This document shows, piece by piece, positions 6,909-13,567 of a DNA stretch of 13,936 nucleotides. The position numbers were made by a program, and so were the translations under genes. The stretch covers positions 1-13,936 of the forward strand of contig CALMVM010000551.1 of the NCBI GenBank assembly GCA_937873255.1, in the 5' to 3' direction. The notes under the pieces are model-generated. The model was not told the DNA's origin. It did no database searches and saw only the letters and a program-made list of their open reading frames with translations. How positions within the stretch are numbered: the stretch's first letter is position 1; each line of letters opens with the position of its first letter. The DNA comes from an uncultured Verrucomicrobiota bacterium. Lineage in GTDB: Bacteria; Verrucomicrobiota; Verrucomicrobiia; Chthoniobacterales; SZAS-18.

Positions 6909-7555
6909 GCACGGTCCACGCGCTCGGCGAGCATCTGCGCCCCATCTTCGGGATCAACCTGGGAACCCTGGGTTTCCTGACTTGCCTCGCCGCCTCCGAT
7001 TACCGCCAGGCCGTTCGCTGCCTCATCCGCAGGGAATACGATTTGAGCCGGCGCTCGATGCTCGACGTGACCGTCGTCCGGGACGGCGAGGTCATCGACC
7101 GTCACCAGGGATTGAATGACGCCGTGATCAGTCGCGGTGCCCTGTCGCGGTTGATCCGACTCGAAACGCGCGTCGATGGGGCGCTGCTAACCGAGTACAA
7201 TGCCGATGGTCTCATCGTCGCCACCCCGACCGGTTCGACCGCATACTCCCTTTCGGCCGGGGGGCCGTTGCTGACGCCGGATTCGAGTGTGTTTGCCATC
7301 ACGCCGATTTGTCCGCACACGCTGACCAATCGCTCGGTCATCATCGGAGACCAGACGTGTGTGGAGGTGCGCCTCAGCGGCGCGCAGGACGAAATTTATC
7401 TGACCGTCGATGGTCAGCGCGCCGTGGCGATGAGGGCGTGCGATTCGATCCGCATTCAACGCTCGAAGGACGAACTGCTGCTGGCGATGATGCCGGACCT
7501 CCCTTTCTTCGAGGTGGCCCGGCGGAAGCTGCGCTGGAGCGGCAACACCCTCTAA
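6686..7555 (+). CDS. nadK: NAD kinase
   Basis: NadK phosphorylates NAD to NADP, the only route to NADP. It has 289 aa. Hallmarks: IGL-type N-terminal strand LLGLVGHPKK (5-14), the GGDGT motif at 68-72 with catalytic Asp, FGINLGTLGFLT (88-99), GLNDAVISRG (142-151, the Asn-Asp pair that binds NAD), DGLIVATPTGSTAYSLSAGG (174-193), the conserved ICPHTL (208-213), and VDGQ (241-244). ATG 6686 has an AAGGAG 8 bases upstream. The gene overlaps the extended tlyA frame by 223 bases but would overlap only by about 10 if tlyA had its expected stop. tlyA followed by nadK is plausible as an operon with translational coupling. It converges with the ARPP-1-like gene, with 16 bases between stops. Confidence 0.96.
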   Translation: MSANLLGLVGHPKKRGTVELAKMLRAAFARENHILRFDQVTAGLVGDHDGGFSVAELGRECEQIIVLGGDGTILSTVHALGEHLRPIFGINLGTLGFLTCLAASDYRQAVRCLIRREYDLSRRSMLDVTVVRDGEVIDRHQGLNDAVISRGALSRLIRLETRVDGALLTEYNADGLIVATPTGSTAYSLSAGGPLLTPDSSVFAITPICPHTLTNRSVIIGDQTCVEVRLSGAQDEIYLTVDGQRAVAMRACDSIRIQRSKDELLLAMMPDLPFFEVARRKLRWSGNTL

Positions 7556-7571
7556 CGGGTCTCGCCGGCGT

Positions 7572-8534
7572 TCAATGGGCGAGGATCGTCTGGTGAACGC
7601 ACACGTCGGGCTGTTCCGCGTCCATCGTCTCGAAGGAGATGTGCTCATCGCCCTCGCGGACCACGAGGGTCACGCGCTCGGTCACAGGCAGCTTCGTTTT
7701 GCGACCCCGGTGCGCACGCCGCAGCCAATCGCCGATCTCCTTGGCGGTCGGCGTCGAGCAGGTCATCCCGGCGGAGGTCGATTCGGCGAGGGCTTCCAAC
7801 GCGGTGGCTTCGAGCAGACGCGGCCAGAGTTTGCGGAACAACTCCGGCGACGCGTACATGTCGGCGCTGTTGATGCGTCCGTTGATCGCAAAGGCGAAAC
7901 CCGTCGCGTCTGGTCCGGCCGCGAGCAAGTTGTGAAAGGCGTGCAAATAGCCGCCCACCCGGCGGCGAACCGCGTCGTTTTCCACCGTCAGCGGCAAGCT
8001 GGTGGGCGAGGACGCCGCGCGCACGTCCGAGCCAATGGAACGGCTCAGCTTTTCCTGCGCCGCGTCGACGGAGTTCCAGACCGCCGACTGCGACGCCGCT
8101 TCCCGGATCGAAAGCTTCAACTCGCGCGATGCCGCCAGACAGGGGGCGGATTTGAACGCGTTGGTAGCCTCTTCGCCCGTGCGGCGGTGCCAGCGCCCCC
8201 GTTCGACGCAAAAGGTGCGCACGCGCATGCGCTGCGGCCGGCGGCTGCCGTGCGGAACGATGAAATCGAGCCCCAGCGCCCGGTCCTGCCAGCCACCTTT
8301 GACGACATCGCCCGCCTGGACGTAAAGGTCTGCGTGGGTCAGGTTTTCGATCTCCAATTCGCCGACCCGGCCGGTCTCGTGCAGACGCGCGCAGCCCGTT
8401 TGCAACGCCTCATCCAAGGTCAGGAAATCTTGCTGCGAAGCGCGTGCGGGTTGGCGCAGGAGATAGATGGCGAGGTTGCGATAGGTGTAGGCCTCCGAGA
8501 TGATGGGCGAGCGCCGCAGATGGAATAATTTCAT
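7572..8534 (-). CDS. ARPP-1 / DUF6569-like protein of unknown function
   Basis: 320 aa, no signal peptide or membrane segment, so probably cytoplasmic. Key segments: ELEIENLTHADLYVQAGDVV (59-78), GGWQDRALGLDFIVPHGS (80-97), RMRVRTFCVERGRWHRR (102-118), and later GFAFAINGRINSADMYAS (212-229). The NxTxxxLYVxAGxxxxGGxQDR...CVExGRW pattern fits the family I remember as DUF6569, also called ARPP-1; the name is from memory and no activity is known to me. The start ATG 8534 is preceded by no Shine-Dalgarno motif. The divergent neighbour is a WYL transcription factor whose gene begins 85 bases away across a perfect inverted repeat, which strongly suggests regulation by it. WYL regulators often control defence or DNA-stress genes, so a defence-linked role is possible but is inference. 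Confidence 0.7.
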   Translation of the reverse strand: MKLFHLRRSPIISEAYTYRNLAIYLLRQPARASQQDFLTLDEALQTGCARLHETGRVGELEIENLTHADLYVQAGDVVKGGWQDRALGLDFIVPHGSRRPQRMRVRTFCVERGRWHRRTGEEATNAFKSAPCLAASRELKLSIREAASQSAVWNSVDAAQEKLSRSIGSDVRAASSPTSLPLTVENDAVRRRVGGYLHAFHNLLAAGPDATGFAFAINGRINSADMYASPELFRKLWPRLLEATALEALAESTSAGMTCSTPTAKEIGDWLRRAHRGRKTKLPVTERVTLVVREGDEHISFETMDAEQPDVCVHQTILAH

Positions 8535-8550
8535 GGAGATAGGTTCGTTG

Positions 8551-8580
8551 TTGCCCTGACCTTATCGGAGGGGGTATGAC
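8551..8580 (+). promoter_or_regulatory. Possible promoter of the WYL regulator gene
   Basis: TTGCCC (8551-8556) and TATGAC (8575-8580) are 18 bases apart, each matching the sigma-70-type consensus at 4 of 6 positions. The -10 element overlaps the left arm of the inverted repeat at 8573-8595, so binding there would repress it. The leader would be about 35 bases. Spotted by eye; modest support. Confidence 0.35.
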
Positions 8581-8595
8581 AACCGCTGTCATACC
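8573..8595. promoter_or_regulatory. Perfect 9-5-9 inverted repeat, probable WYL-regulator operator
   Basis: GGTATGACA-ACCGC-TGTCATACC: two perfect 9-base arms around a 5-base spacer, in the 85-base region between the divergent ARPP-1-like and WYL genes. Its 23-base length and symmetry suit a dimeric helix-turn-helix protein. It lies 24 bases before the WYL start codon and 38 bases before the other start, so it could control both genes. Confidence 0.7.
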
Positions 8596-8619
8596 TGCGA
8601 AATTATTTGAAGTTTTTTC

Positions 8620-9639
8620 ATGAATTCGACCGGCACCCACGCAAGACCCCCGTTGGCGCGCATGTTACAGATTCACGAAGCGCTCCAGACGGGCGAGCCG
8701 ACGAACTGCAACCGGCTCGCCCGCGCGTTGGAGGTTTCCGCGCGCACCGTGCAGCGCGACATCGACTTCATGCGCGATCAGCTGGGCCTGCCCATCGAGT
8801 ACGAACCGACCGAGCGCGCCCTGCGTTACACGCGCGAGGTCATACAGTTCCCGACGATGAAGATTTCCGAGGGCGAACTGGTCGCGCTGTCCGTCGCCCG
8901 CCAGGCGCTGACGCAATACCGGGGTACGCCGTTTGAGAGACCGCTGCGGGATGCGTTCGAGAAGCTGACCTCGGGGTTGCGCGATCAGATCCAGTTTGCT
9001 TGGAGCAGCAATTTGAGCGAGTCGATCAGTTTCCGCGCGGCCGGGCAAGGGGTGGGTAATCTGAGCATTTTCGAGACGGTCAGTGAAGCGGTGCTGAGCC
9101 GCGAGGAACTGAGCTTTGAATACCGCAAGCTGGCGAGCGACCGGCAGGAGAAACGGTGCGTGCAGCCGCTGCACCTCGCCTGCATCGACAACCAATGGTA
9201 TCTCTTCGGCTTCGATCTCAACCGTTCCGGCAGCGTGCGGACTTTCGCACTCACACGCATGCAGCGGTTGCGCAACACCGGGCGGACGTTCGTGCGCCCC
9301 AAAAATTTCTCGTTGGATGAACACCTCGCGGACAGTTTCGGGGTGTTTTCCTCTCCGGAGCCCGAAGGCGTGAGGTTGCGGTTCGACGCGTTTGCCGGGC
9401 GCTTGATCAGCGAGCGTACCTGGCATGCGTCGCAGCAACTCGAAGTCGGGGCCGAGGGCAGCGTGGACTTGACGATGCACGTCGGGGTCTCACCCGAGGT
9501 CGAACGTTGGATCCTCGGCTGGGGCGACCACGTCGAGGTCAGCGCGCCGCCGGTTTTGCGCGACACCATCGCGCGAACGGCGGCGCGGGTGTGCGAATAT
9601 TACGAGAACCGGCCGGCGCGCCAGCCTGCGGGCGGTTGA
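8620..9639 (+). CDS. HTH/WYL-domain transcriptional regulator
   Basis: 339 aa DNA-binding regulator. Domains in order: winged helix-turn-helix at about 12-75 (PPLARMLQIHEALQTGEPTN, LARALEVSARTVQRDIDFMR as the recognition region, then LRYTREV); a linker helix region with SEGELVALSVARQALTQY (83-100); the WYL domain at about 150-220 with QWYLFGFD (192-199) and the Arg-rich strand RTFALTRMQRL; and a C-terminal WCX-like domain (about 250-325, VRLRFDAFAG to GDHVEVSAP). This HTH-WYL-WCX order is that of DeoR-like and defence regulators such as BrxR and CapW, which bind inverted repeats near their own gene. ATG 8620 suits the family start; Met 15 is a less likely alternative. No Shine-Dalgarno motif. 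The perfect palindrome upstream implies autoregulation and control of the divergent gene. Confidence 0.92.
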   Translation: MNSTGTHARPPLARMLQIHEALQTGEPTNCNRLARALEVSARTVQRDIDFMRDQLGLPIEYEPTERALRYTREVIQFPTMKISEGELVALSVARQALTQYRGTPFERPLRDAFEKLTSGLRDQIQFAWSSNLSESISFRAAGQGVGNLSIFETVSEAVLSREELSFEYRKLASDRQEKRCVQPLHLACIDNQWYLFGFDLNRSGSVRTFALTRMQRLRNTGRTFVRPKNFSLDEHLADSFGVFSSPEPEGVRLRFDAFAGRLISERTWHASQQLEVGAEGSVDLTMHVGVSPEVERWILGWGDHVEVSAPPVLRDTIARTAARVCEYYENRPARQPAGG

Positions 9640-9656
9640 CCGTCGATTTTATCTGG

Positions 9657-10367
9657 ATGATCCCCCGTGATCCCGACGACGGCGCTTTCGCCGGTGCGGC
9701 AGTGGAAGCCGTCGCCGACGCGGATGCCGCCCCGCGGGCCTTGCGCCGATACTTCGCCCAGCACAATCGGCAGGCGTTTCTGCTGGCCATGTTTTCCCTG
9801 GTCGCGTCGGCGCTGCTGTGGGCATTGACCTACGGGCTGATCTACTGGTTTACCCTGGTGGTGGCGACGCTCTCGCGCAGCTTCAATCCGGAGACGCTCC
9901 TGCAAGTCACGAACCCGGAATTGCTCGGCGACAAGTTCCCGTGGTGGTTCGCGGGCGGGGCCGTGGCGACGCTCGGGGTGGCGGCGGTGGTGCGGCGGAA
10001 GGTGCGCATCGCCCGTCTGCGCGAGGCGCGGCATTACCTGCTGTGGGTCATCGTCGAGTTGTTCATGATGATCCCCAACGTGACGTTCTCCGTGTGGGGG
10101 AATCTCTCGGCCATCACCCGTCTGCGGCGGCGGGAGGCGGCCGACGCGTGGCGGCTCCTCGAACGCATCGACCGGGAAGGCGGGCGCATGAACGTGGCTT
10201 CCCTGCGACAGGAAATCGACGACGAGCGAATCCTCCGGCGGGTCATGTTCGGCCTGCAACTCGTGGGTTTGATCAGCCTGCGCGAAAACCAGGAGGGCTG
10301 GTTTTTGTACCTGCAAAACCGCGACGCCTTCGCCGCGTTGGCCACTCGCGCGCAGGGCGAGCAGTGA
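9657..10367 (+). CDS. Integral membrane protein of unknown function with a winged-helix-like tail
   Basis: 236 aa; family not recognised. The acidic, Ala-rich N-terminus (1-30) precedes a long hydrophobic stretch at 40-72 (AFLLAMFSLVASALLWALTY onward, one long or two short segments), a second at about 97-113 (WFAGGAVATLGVAAVV) and a third at about 127-147 (YLLWVIVELFMMIPNVTFSV). Basic residues (RRKVRIARLR) follow the second. The soluble C-terminus (156-228; RRREAADAWRLLERID, then RMNVASLRQEIDDERILRRV, GLISLRENQEGWFLYL) has the helix-helix-strand rhythm of a winged helix or protein-interaction domain. ATG 9657 was picked because it is the first start past the WYL stop, 17 bases downstream, so both are probably one transcript. 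It converges on the thioredoxin-fold gene with 10 bases between stops. Real gene: likely; function: unknown. Confidence 0.75.
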   Translation: MIPRDPDDGAFAGAAVEAVADADAAPRALRRYFAQHNRQAFLLAMFSLVASALLWALTYGLIYWFTLVVATLSRSFNPETLLQVTNPELLGDKFPWWFAGGAVATLGVAAVVRRKVRIARLREARHYLLWVIVELFMMIPNVTFSVWGNLSAITRLRRREAADAWRLLERIDREGGRMNVASLRQEIDDERILRRVMFGLQLVGLISLRENQEGWFLYLQNRDAFAALATRAQGEQ

Positions 10368-10377
10368 ATCCCCGATC

Positions 10378-11487
10378 CTAAGGCGCGAGCGCCTTGCGGA
10401 TCAGATCGGCGGTCCCATCGCCGTGGGAGTTGAGGGCGAGGAGGTTGCCCGCGCGGTCAAGCACCCAGACGGTCGGCAGCGCGTTGATGCCGAGCGAACG
10501 CACGAGGTCGCCCTTCCAGCCGCGTCCGTCGCATTGCACCGGCCAACGCAGGCCGGCGGCTTCGACGGTGTTCGCCAGCGCTTTGCGGTCCTCGTCGAGG
10601 CTGACCGTCAGGAAATCCACCGGCTGCTTGGAAAATTCGGCCGCGAACCGTTGCATCCGCGCCATCTCGTGGAGCGACGGCAGCGACCACGACGCCCAAA
10701 AGAGGATCACAATGACCCGCCCGTGCCGCACTCCGACCTCCACCAACGGACCGCCGTCAGTAGGCTGGAAACGAAAGGTCAACGGGCGATTCAACAGGCC
10801 GACCCGCCGCAGGTCGTCCGCGATGCGTTGTTGCAGCGCCGTGTCGGTCGTGCGCGCGGCGGCCTCTTCGAGGAGGGCCTTTTTTTGGGTCGGTTGTTCG
10901 TCGTACTGGGTGGAAAGTTCGGTCAATAGGCCCGCGAACCGCCGGTCGCCGGGGTAGTCGGCGTCGAAGCGTCGGATTTCTTTTAGCAACCCGTCGCGCT
11001 CGGTGGCGTCCGAACGGTTCGCCGTTTCCTCCATGGCCTGCGACACGCGCGCAAATCCGGCGTCCGCTCGGACCGGTGCCGCGGTGGCCGGGTTGGTTTC
11101 CAGGTCCGTGAGGAGTTTGCCCGCCTCGGTGTTGAGCGCGGGTTGGTTCAGCAAACGCCCCTTGGAGGCAAGGATCGCCGCGAGCCGGATGCGCGCGCTG
11201 AACCGGTGCGGATCGTCGGGGTACGACCTCACGAACTCGCGCAAGGCTTTCTCCTGCTTGTCCAGATGCGTACGCGCCGCCGCGATGGCTGCTTCGCGGT
11301 CGCGCGCCTGGGTGCCGGGACCGGAAGCCTGTTCGAGAATCGTTTGCCAGGCCCGGTCGGCGTCGGCCGGCTCCGCAATCGCCGGATGAATGAGCGCCGC
11401 CGACAAGACCATGCATACAGCGAGGACCGGCACGAGGGCATTTGCTCCCGGGCGAAGCGGGTTACTCGAACGGCGCACAGCAATCAT
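10378..11487 (-). CDS. Exported TlpA-like thioredoxin-fold protein lacking the CxxC motif
   Basis: 369 aa. A basic N-terminus (VRRSSNPLRPG) and hydrophobic core (ALVPVLAVCMVLSAALIH) end in AIA-EP, giving a signal peptide cleaved after about residue 38; the preceding residues do not form a good lipobox. Residues 40-230 are charged and helical, resembling tetratricopeptide-like repeats (FVRSYPDDPHRFSARIRLAA; RFDADYPGDRRFAGLL). The C-terminal domain (about 237-365) is TlpA/AhpC-type thioredoxin fold: VIVILFWASWSLPSLHEMARM (258-278), FLTVSLDEDRKAL, the cis-Pro loop NALPTVWVLDRAGNLL (335-350, Pro 338). The active-site CxxC is replaced by Ser-Leu-Pro-Ser (268-271), so it cannot do dithiol exchange; the only mature cysteine is Cys 319. 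It may bind or scaffold instead. A terminator separates it from upstream tatA. Confidence 0.85.
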   Translation of the reverse strand: MIAVRRSSNPLRPGANALVPVLAVCMVLSAALIHPAIAEPADADRAWQTILEQASGPGTQARDREAAIAAARTHLDKQEKALREFVRSYPDDPHRFSARIRLAAILASKGRLLNQPALNTEAGKLLTDLETNPATAAPVRADAGFARVSQAMEETANRSDATERDGLLKEIRRFDADYPGDRRFAGLLTELSTQYDEQPTQKKALLEEAAARTTDTALQQRIADDLRRVGLLNRPLTFRFQPTDGGPLVEVGVRHGRVIVILFWASWSLPSLHEMARMQRFAAEFSKQPVDFLTVSLDEDRKALANTVEAAGLRWPVQCDGRGWKGDLVRSLGINALPTVWVLDRAGNLLALNSHGDGTADLIRKALAP

Positions 11488-11506
11488 GAGCGGCGTTGTT
11501 CTAACG

Positions 11507-11540
11507 AAAAAGAGCCGCTCCCCGGTTCAGGGAACGGCTC
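11507..11540 (-). terminator. Rho-independent terminator after tatA
   Basis: An 11-base stem (11512-11522 with 11530-11540, one C-A mismatch) and 7-base loop is followed on the minus strand by five T (A at 11507-11511). It lies 20 bases after the tatA stop and before the thioredoxin-fold gene start at 11487. No T-run on the plus side, so it acts on minus-strand transcripts. It implies that the thioredoxin-fold gene has its own promoter or is fed by read-through. Confidence 0.8.
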
Positions 11541-11559
11541 GTTGAAAAATCCGTGACGA

Positions 11560-11967
11560 TCAACCGACCTGCGTGGACTTCGCCTTTTGCTCCTCGATGG
11601 CGCGAAGCTGGCTTTGAAGCTGTTCGACCTGTTTTTGCAGCGCCTCGGGCGATTGGTCGAGCGAAGCAGCCTGCTGCGAGCCAGCGTCATAAGGGAGAGA
11701 TTGGGTGGGCACCGCGGCCGGAGTGGCGCTGGCGATATGGGGTTGGCGGTTCGCCGCTTCGCGGGCCTGGGCGTCCTGCTGCCCGGCACGCAACTCGTGA
11801 TCGAAGTCGTCGCGCGCCTTCTTGAACTCATTGAGACTTTGGCCGAGGCCACGGGCGAGTTCGGGCAATTTCTTCGCTCCGAAAAGCAGGAGCAGGACGA
11901 TCAGGATGACGATGCCGTCCATTCCCATGAAATTGCCGAACGCCGCCAGGGTCAGGGGAGTGATCAT
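11560..11967 (-). CDS. tatA: Twin-arginine translocase subunit TatA/TatE family
   Basis: TatA forms the membrane pore of the Sec-independent pathway that exports folded, twin-arginine proteins. 135 aa from ATG 11967: a short N-terminal stretch (MITPLTLAAFGNFMGMDG), one membrane segment at about 17-29 (GIVILIVLLLLF), the FG hinge at 29-30, and the amphipathic helix AKKLPELARGLGQSLNEFKK (31-50). The tail is longer than in minimal TatA: a Gln/Ala/Pro-rich linker (60-106) and a predicted coiled coil SPEALQKQVEQLQSQLRAIEE (within 106-126). A TTG at 12003 in the same frame would add 12 residues; ATG 11967 and ATG 11928 or 11922 inside the first residues are alternatives, and 11967 fits the family's hydrophobic N-terminus. 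No tatC is nearby. It ends at a clear intrinsic terminator. TatA rather than TatB is favoured by the FGAKKLPELARGLG core. Confidence 0.9.
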   Translation of the reverse strand: MITPLTLAAFGNFMGMDGIVILIVLLLLFGAKKLPELARGLGQSLNEFKKARDDFDHELRAGQQDAQAREAANRQPHIASATPAAVPTQSLPYDAGSQQAASLDQSPEALQKQVEQLQSQLRAIEEQKAKSTQVG

Positions 11968-12018
11968 AAGTATTGAGATAAGCCCGAATTGCGCGATTGC
12001 CAACTGTTAATCGTCCCC

Positions 12019-12044
12019 GCCGCCTCTCGCGGGCGGCTATTTTT
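12019..12044 (+). other. G+C-rich hairpin followed by a T-run, between tatA and the L,D-transpeptidase gene
   Basis: GCCGCC (12019-12024) pairs with GGCGGC (12032-12037) over a 7-base loop, followed on the plus strand by TATTTTT. It looks like a plus-strand terminator, but no plus-strand gene lies upstream; both neighbours are on the minus strand, where no T-run follows. It may shape the mRNA between the two minus-strand genes or end an antisense transcript. Confidence 0.35.
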
Positions 12045-12061
12045 CACGGCTGGCGGCGAGC

Positions 12062-12835
12062 TTATTTGCCCACCAAAAGCGCCGGGTCGGGGAGACCCCA
12101 AGCCTGCCATTTGCGTTCGTATTCCTCGCGCGGGAGCAACGCGTACTGCGGGTGTTCGGAGGCGCGGAGCCAGCGGATGAGTTTCTCCAGTTCGGTTTCG
12201 GCCATTGTGGTGCAACCGCTGGTGGGTCGGTTTTCACCCCGGCGAATGTGGAAGAAGATCGCACTGCCGGCCCCGGGTTCGACCGAGTCGGCGTTGTGCC
12301 TGATTTCCACGAGCCAACGGTACGCGAAGTCGCCGTGGCGCATCTTCGCTTTTTGGAACCAATCCGGCGGGTGGTCGGGGTCGGGGATCGAGACGAATTT
12401 GTTATAGTTAGGCTGTTTCGGGTCATCGACCCAGGCGTCGCAGATCGTTACCTGATGGAACGGATAATTGGCTCCCGCCGGCAGCGAGGGATCGTAGGTG
12501 TAGACCTTGCCGATGTCGAACACCCCGGCCGGTGCGCGGCCGTCGCGTTCGGTCTTGTGGTTGCCGGACTCGGTCGTTCCCTTGACACCACGGCCCCACG
12601 CGAGGCCGTTCTTGCCGAAAAGTACCGGGATCGGGCCGATGGATGCCTTCCACGGCCCGCCGGGTGCGCGTTCGAAGCATTGCAACCGGCCATGCATCGA
12701 GTTCCAATCGGGCGCGATGCCGACGACCACCTGGCGCACGTCGGCATCCAGTGCCCGGGCACGTGGATGCACGAGCGCCAGACCGAGCAGGAGGAAGGCG
12801 CGCAACGAGAGTGATGGCAGGCGGAGGGTCTTCAT
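12062..12835 (-). CDS. Exported L,D-transpeptidase (YkuD family)
   Basis: 257 aa. Family members crosslink peptidoglycan or attach proteins to it through a catalytic cysteine. A signal peptide is visible: MKTLRLPSLSLRAFLLLGLA then VHPRARA-LD, cleavage near residue 28. The catalytic YkuD motif is FFHIRRGENRPTSGCTTM (194-211), with His 196 and Cys 208 in the SGCT box, followed by a helix ELEKLIRWL. Upstream in the domain are WGRGVKGTTESGNHKTERDG (80-99) and APAGVFDIGKVY (101-112), the usual substrate-gorge strands. The ATG 12835 overlaps the DUF1802 stop as ATGA, so translation is probably coupled. tatA follows 94 bases later. No peptidoglycan-binding domain is fused. The subgroup resembles the COG3786-like proteins that act on unmodified peptidoglycan stems; substrate is unproven. 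Confidence 0.9.
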   Translation of the reverse strand: MKTLRLPSLSLRAFLLLGLALVHPRARALDADVRQVVVGIAPDWNSMHGRLQCFERAPGGPWKASIGPIPVLFGKNGLAWGRGVKGTTESGNHKTERDGRAPAGVFDIGKVYTYDPSLPAGANYPFHQVTICDAWVDDPKQPNYNKFVSIPDPDHPPDWFQKAKMRHGDFAYRWLVEIRHNADSVEPGAGSAIFFHIRRGENRPTSGCTTMAETELEKLIRWLRASEHPQYALLPREEYERKWQAWGLPDPALLVGK

Positions 12836-13434
12836 GAAATTTGCAGGATAGCGCGTATTTCGCGGGCGCGTGCTTCGTGGGTTTCGTCGTCGAGGACCGG
12901 CGCGACGTTCGGCCCGGGCGGAGGTTCCGGCAGGTTGACCCACGAACGGCAGCCGCCGTAACCCGGCCGGTCGGGGAACGACCAGGGTGTTTCGAGGCGG
13001 AACACCCGCCCGAACGCGCATTGCAGACCGTTCTGCCCGTCGTATCGGAAACGGTCGCGGACCACCTCGTCACGCCAGATGTGAAAAGATTGCAGCCGTT
13101 CCAGCTTCGTCCAATCGTCCACCCAGACGGCGAATTGGAGCACGAAAGCGAGTCGGATCGTCACGGTGCCCTCCGGTGGGGCGGGATCGGGCCGCAGTTC
13201 GCCGAGTTCCTCCGGACGGACCAGTGCGGATTGCTGGTGGTACTGCGTCGGGAAAAGGAAGAATTTCTCGTGCTTGAAACGGAAACCGTCCCTGCCCTCG
13301 GCGATGCCGCCCTTGCGCAGGATGAGGCTCTGCCGACCTGACCCCAACGCCGCGCAGACGAGCGCCCAATCCTTGAAACCCACGGCGGTGGAACCCGAAA
13401 CGGTCGGTTGCGGCGATAGGGTGGGAGCAGACAT
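12832..13434 (-). CDS. DUF1802 family protein
   Basis: 200 aa, soluble, no signal peptide. The pattern FKDWALVCAALGSGRQSLIL (20-39), RKGGIAEGRDGFRFKHEKFF (40-59), LFPTQYHQQSALV (60-72) and a later FHIWRDEVVRDRF (117-129) fits DUF1802, a family without a known function. LQSFHIW and the ERL preceding it are typical of its second half. The ATG 13434 is the natural start; there is no Shine-Dalgarno motif, and a TTGCTT-17-TATGTA promoter-like pair ends only 9 bases before it. Its stop TGA overlaps the L,D-transpeptidase start. The coupling to a cell-wall enzyme is real in the sequence, but I would not infer function from it. It diverges from the PHP gene across 142 bases. Confidence 0.85.
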   Translation of the reverse strand: MSAPTLSPQPTVSGSTAVGFKDWALVCAALGSGRQSLILRKGGIAEGRDGFRFKHEKFFLFPTQYHQQSALVRPEELGELRPDPAPPEGTVTIRLAFVLQFAVWVDDWTKLERLQSFHIWRDEVVRDRFRYDGQNGLQCAFGRVFRLETPWSFPDRPGYGGCRSWVNLPEPPPGPNVAPVLDDETHEARAREIRAILQIS

Positions 13435-13497
13435 CAGGCCGGTTACATAACTTGGAATCCGCGTCGAAGCAAAGCGCGCTGGACGGGCAAACGACCC

Positions 13498-13528
13498 GGC
13501 CGGTGGCGAAATCGTGACGCGCCCGGCC
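13498..13528. repeat. Inverted repeat in the DUF1802 / PHP divergent region
   Basis: GGCCGG (13498-13503) and CCGGCC (13523-13528) are perfect arms 19 bases apart, followed on the plus strand by TGTTTT. It could be a regulatory site for either gene or a weak terminator-like hairpin. Such short G+C arms arise easily by chance here. Confidence 0.25.
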
Positions 13529-13539
13529 TGTTTTCCGAT

Positions 13540-13567
13540 TTGCCATTTCGCGTCCCAAATCTACTGT
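13540..13567 (+). promoter_or_regulatory. Possible promoter of the PHP-domain gene
   Basis: TTGCCA (13540-13545) and TACTGT (13562-13567) are 16 bases apart. The -10-like hexamer ends 9 bases before the GTG start, so transcription would begin at or very near the start codon and give a leaderless mRNA. Weak match (TACTGT fits TANNNT), by eye only. Confidence 0.3.

Noticed and set aside
7561..7583. CTCGCC/GGCGAG inverted repeat between the convergent nadK and ARPP-1-like stops
   Set aside because: Only six paired bases, 11-base loop, no T-tract; overlaps coding sequence. Too weak to call a terminator.
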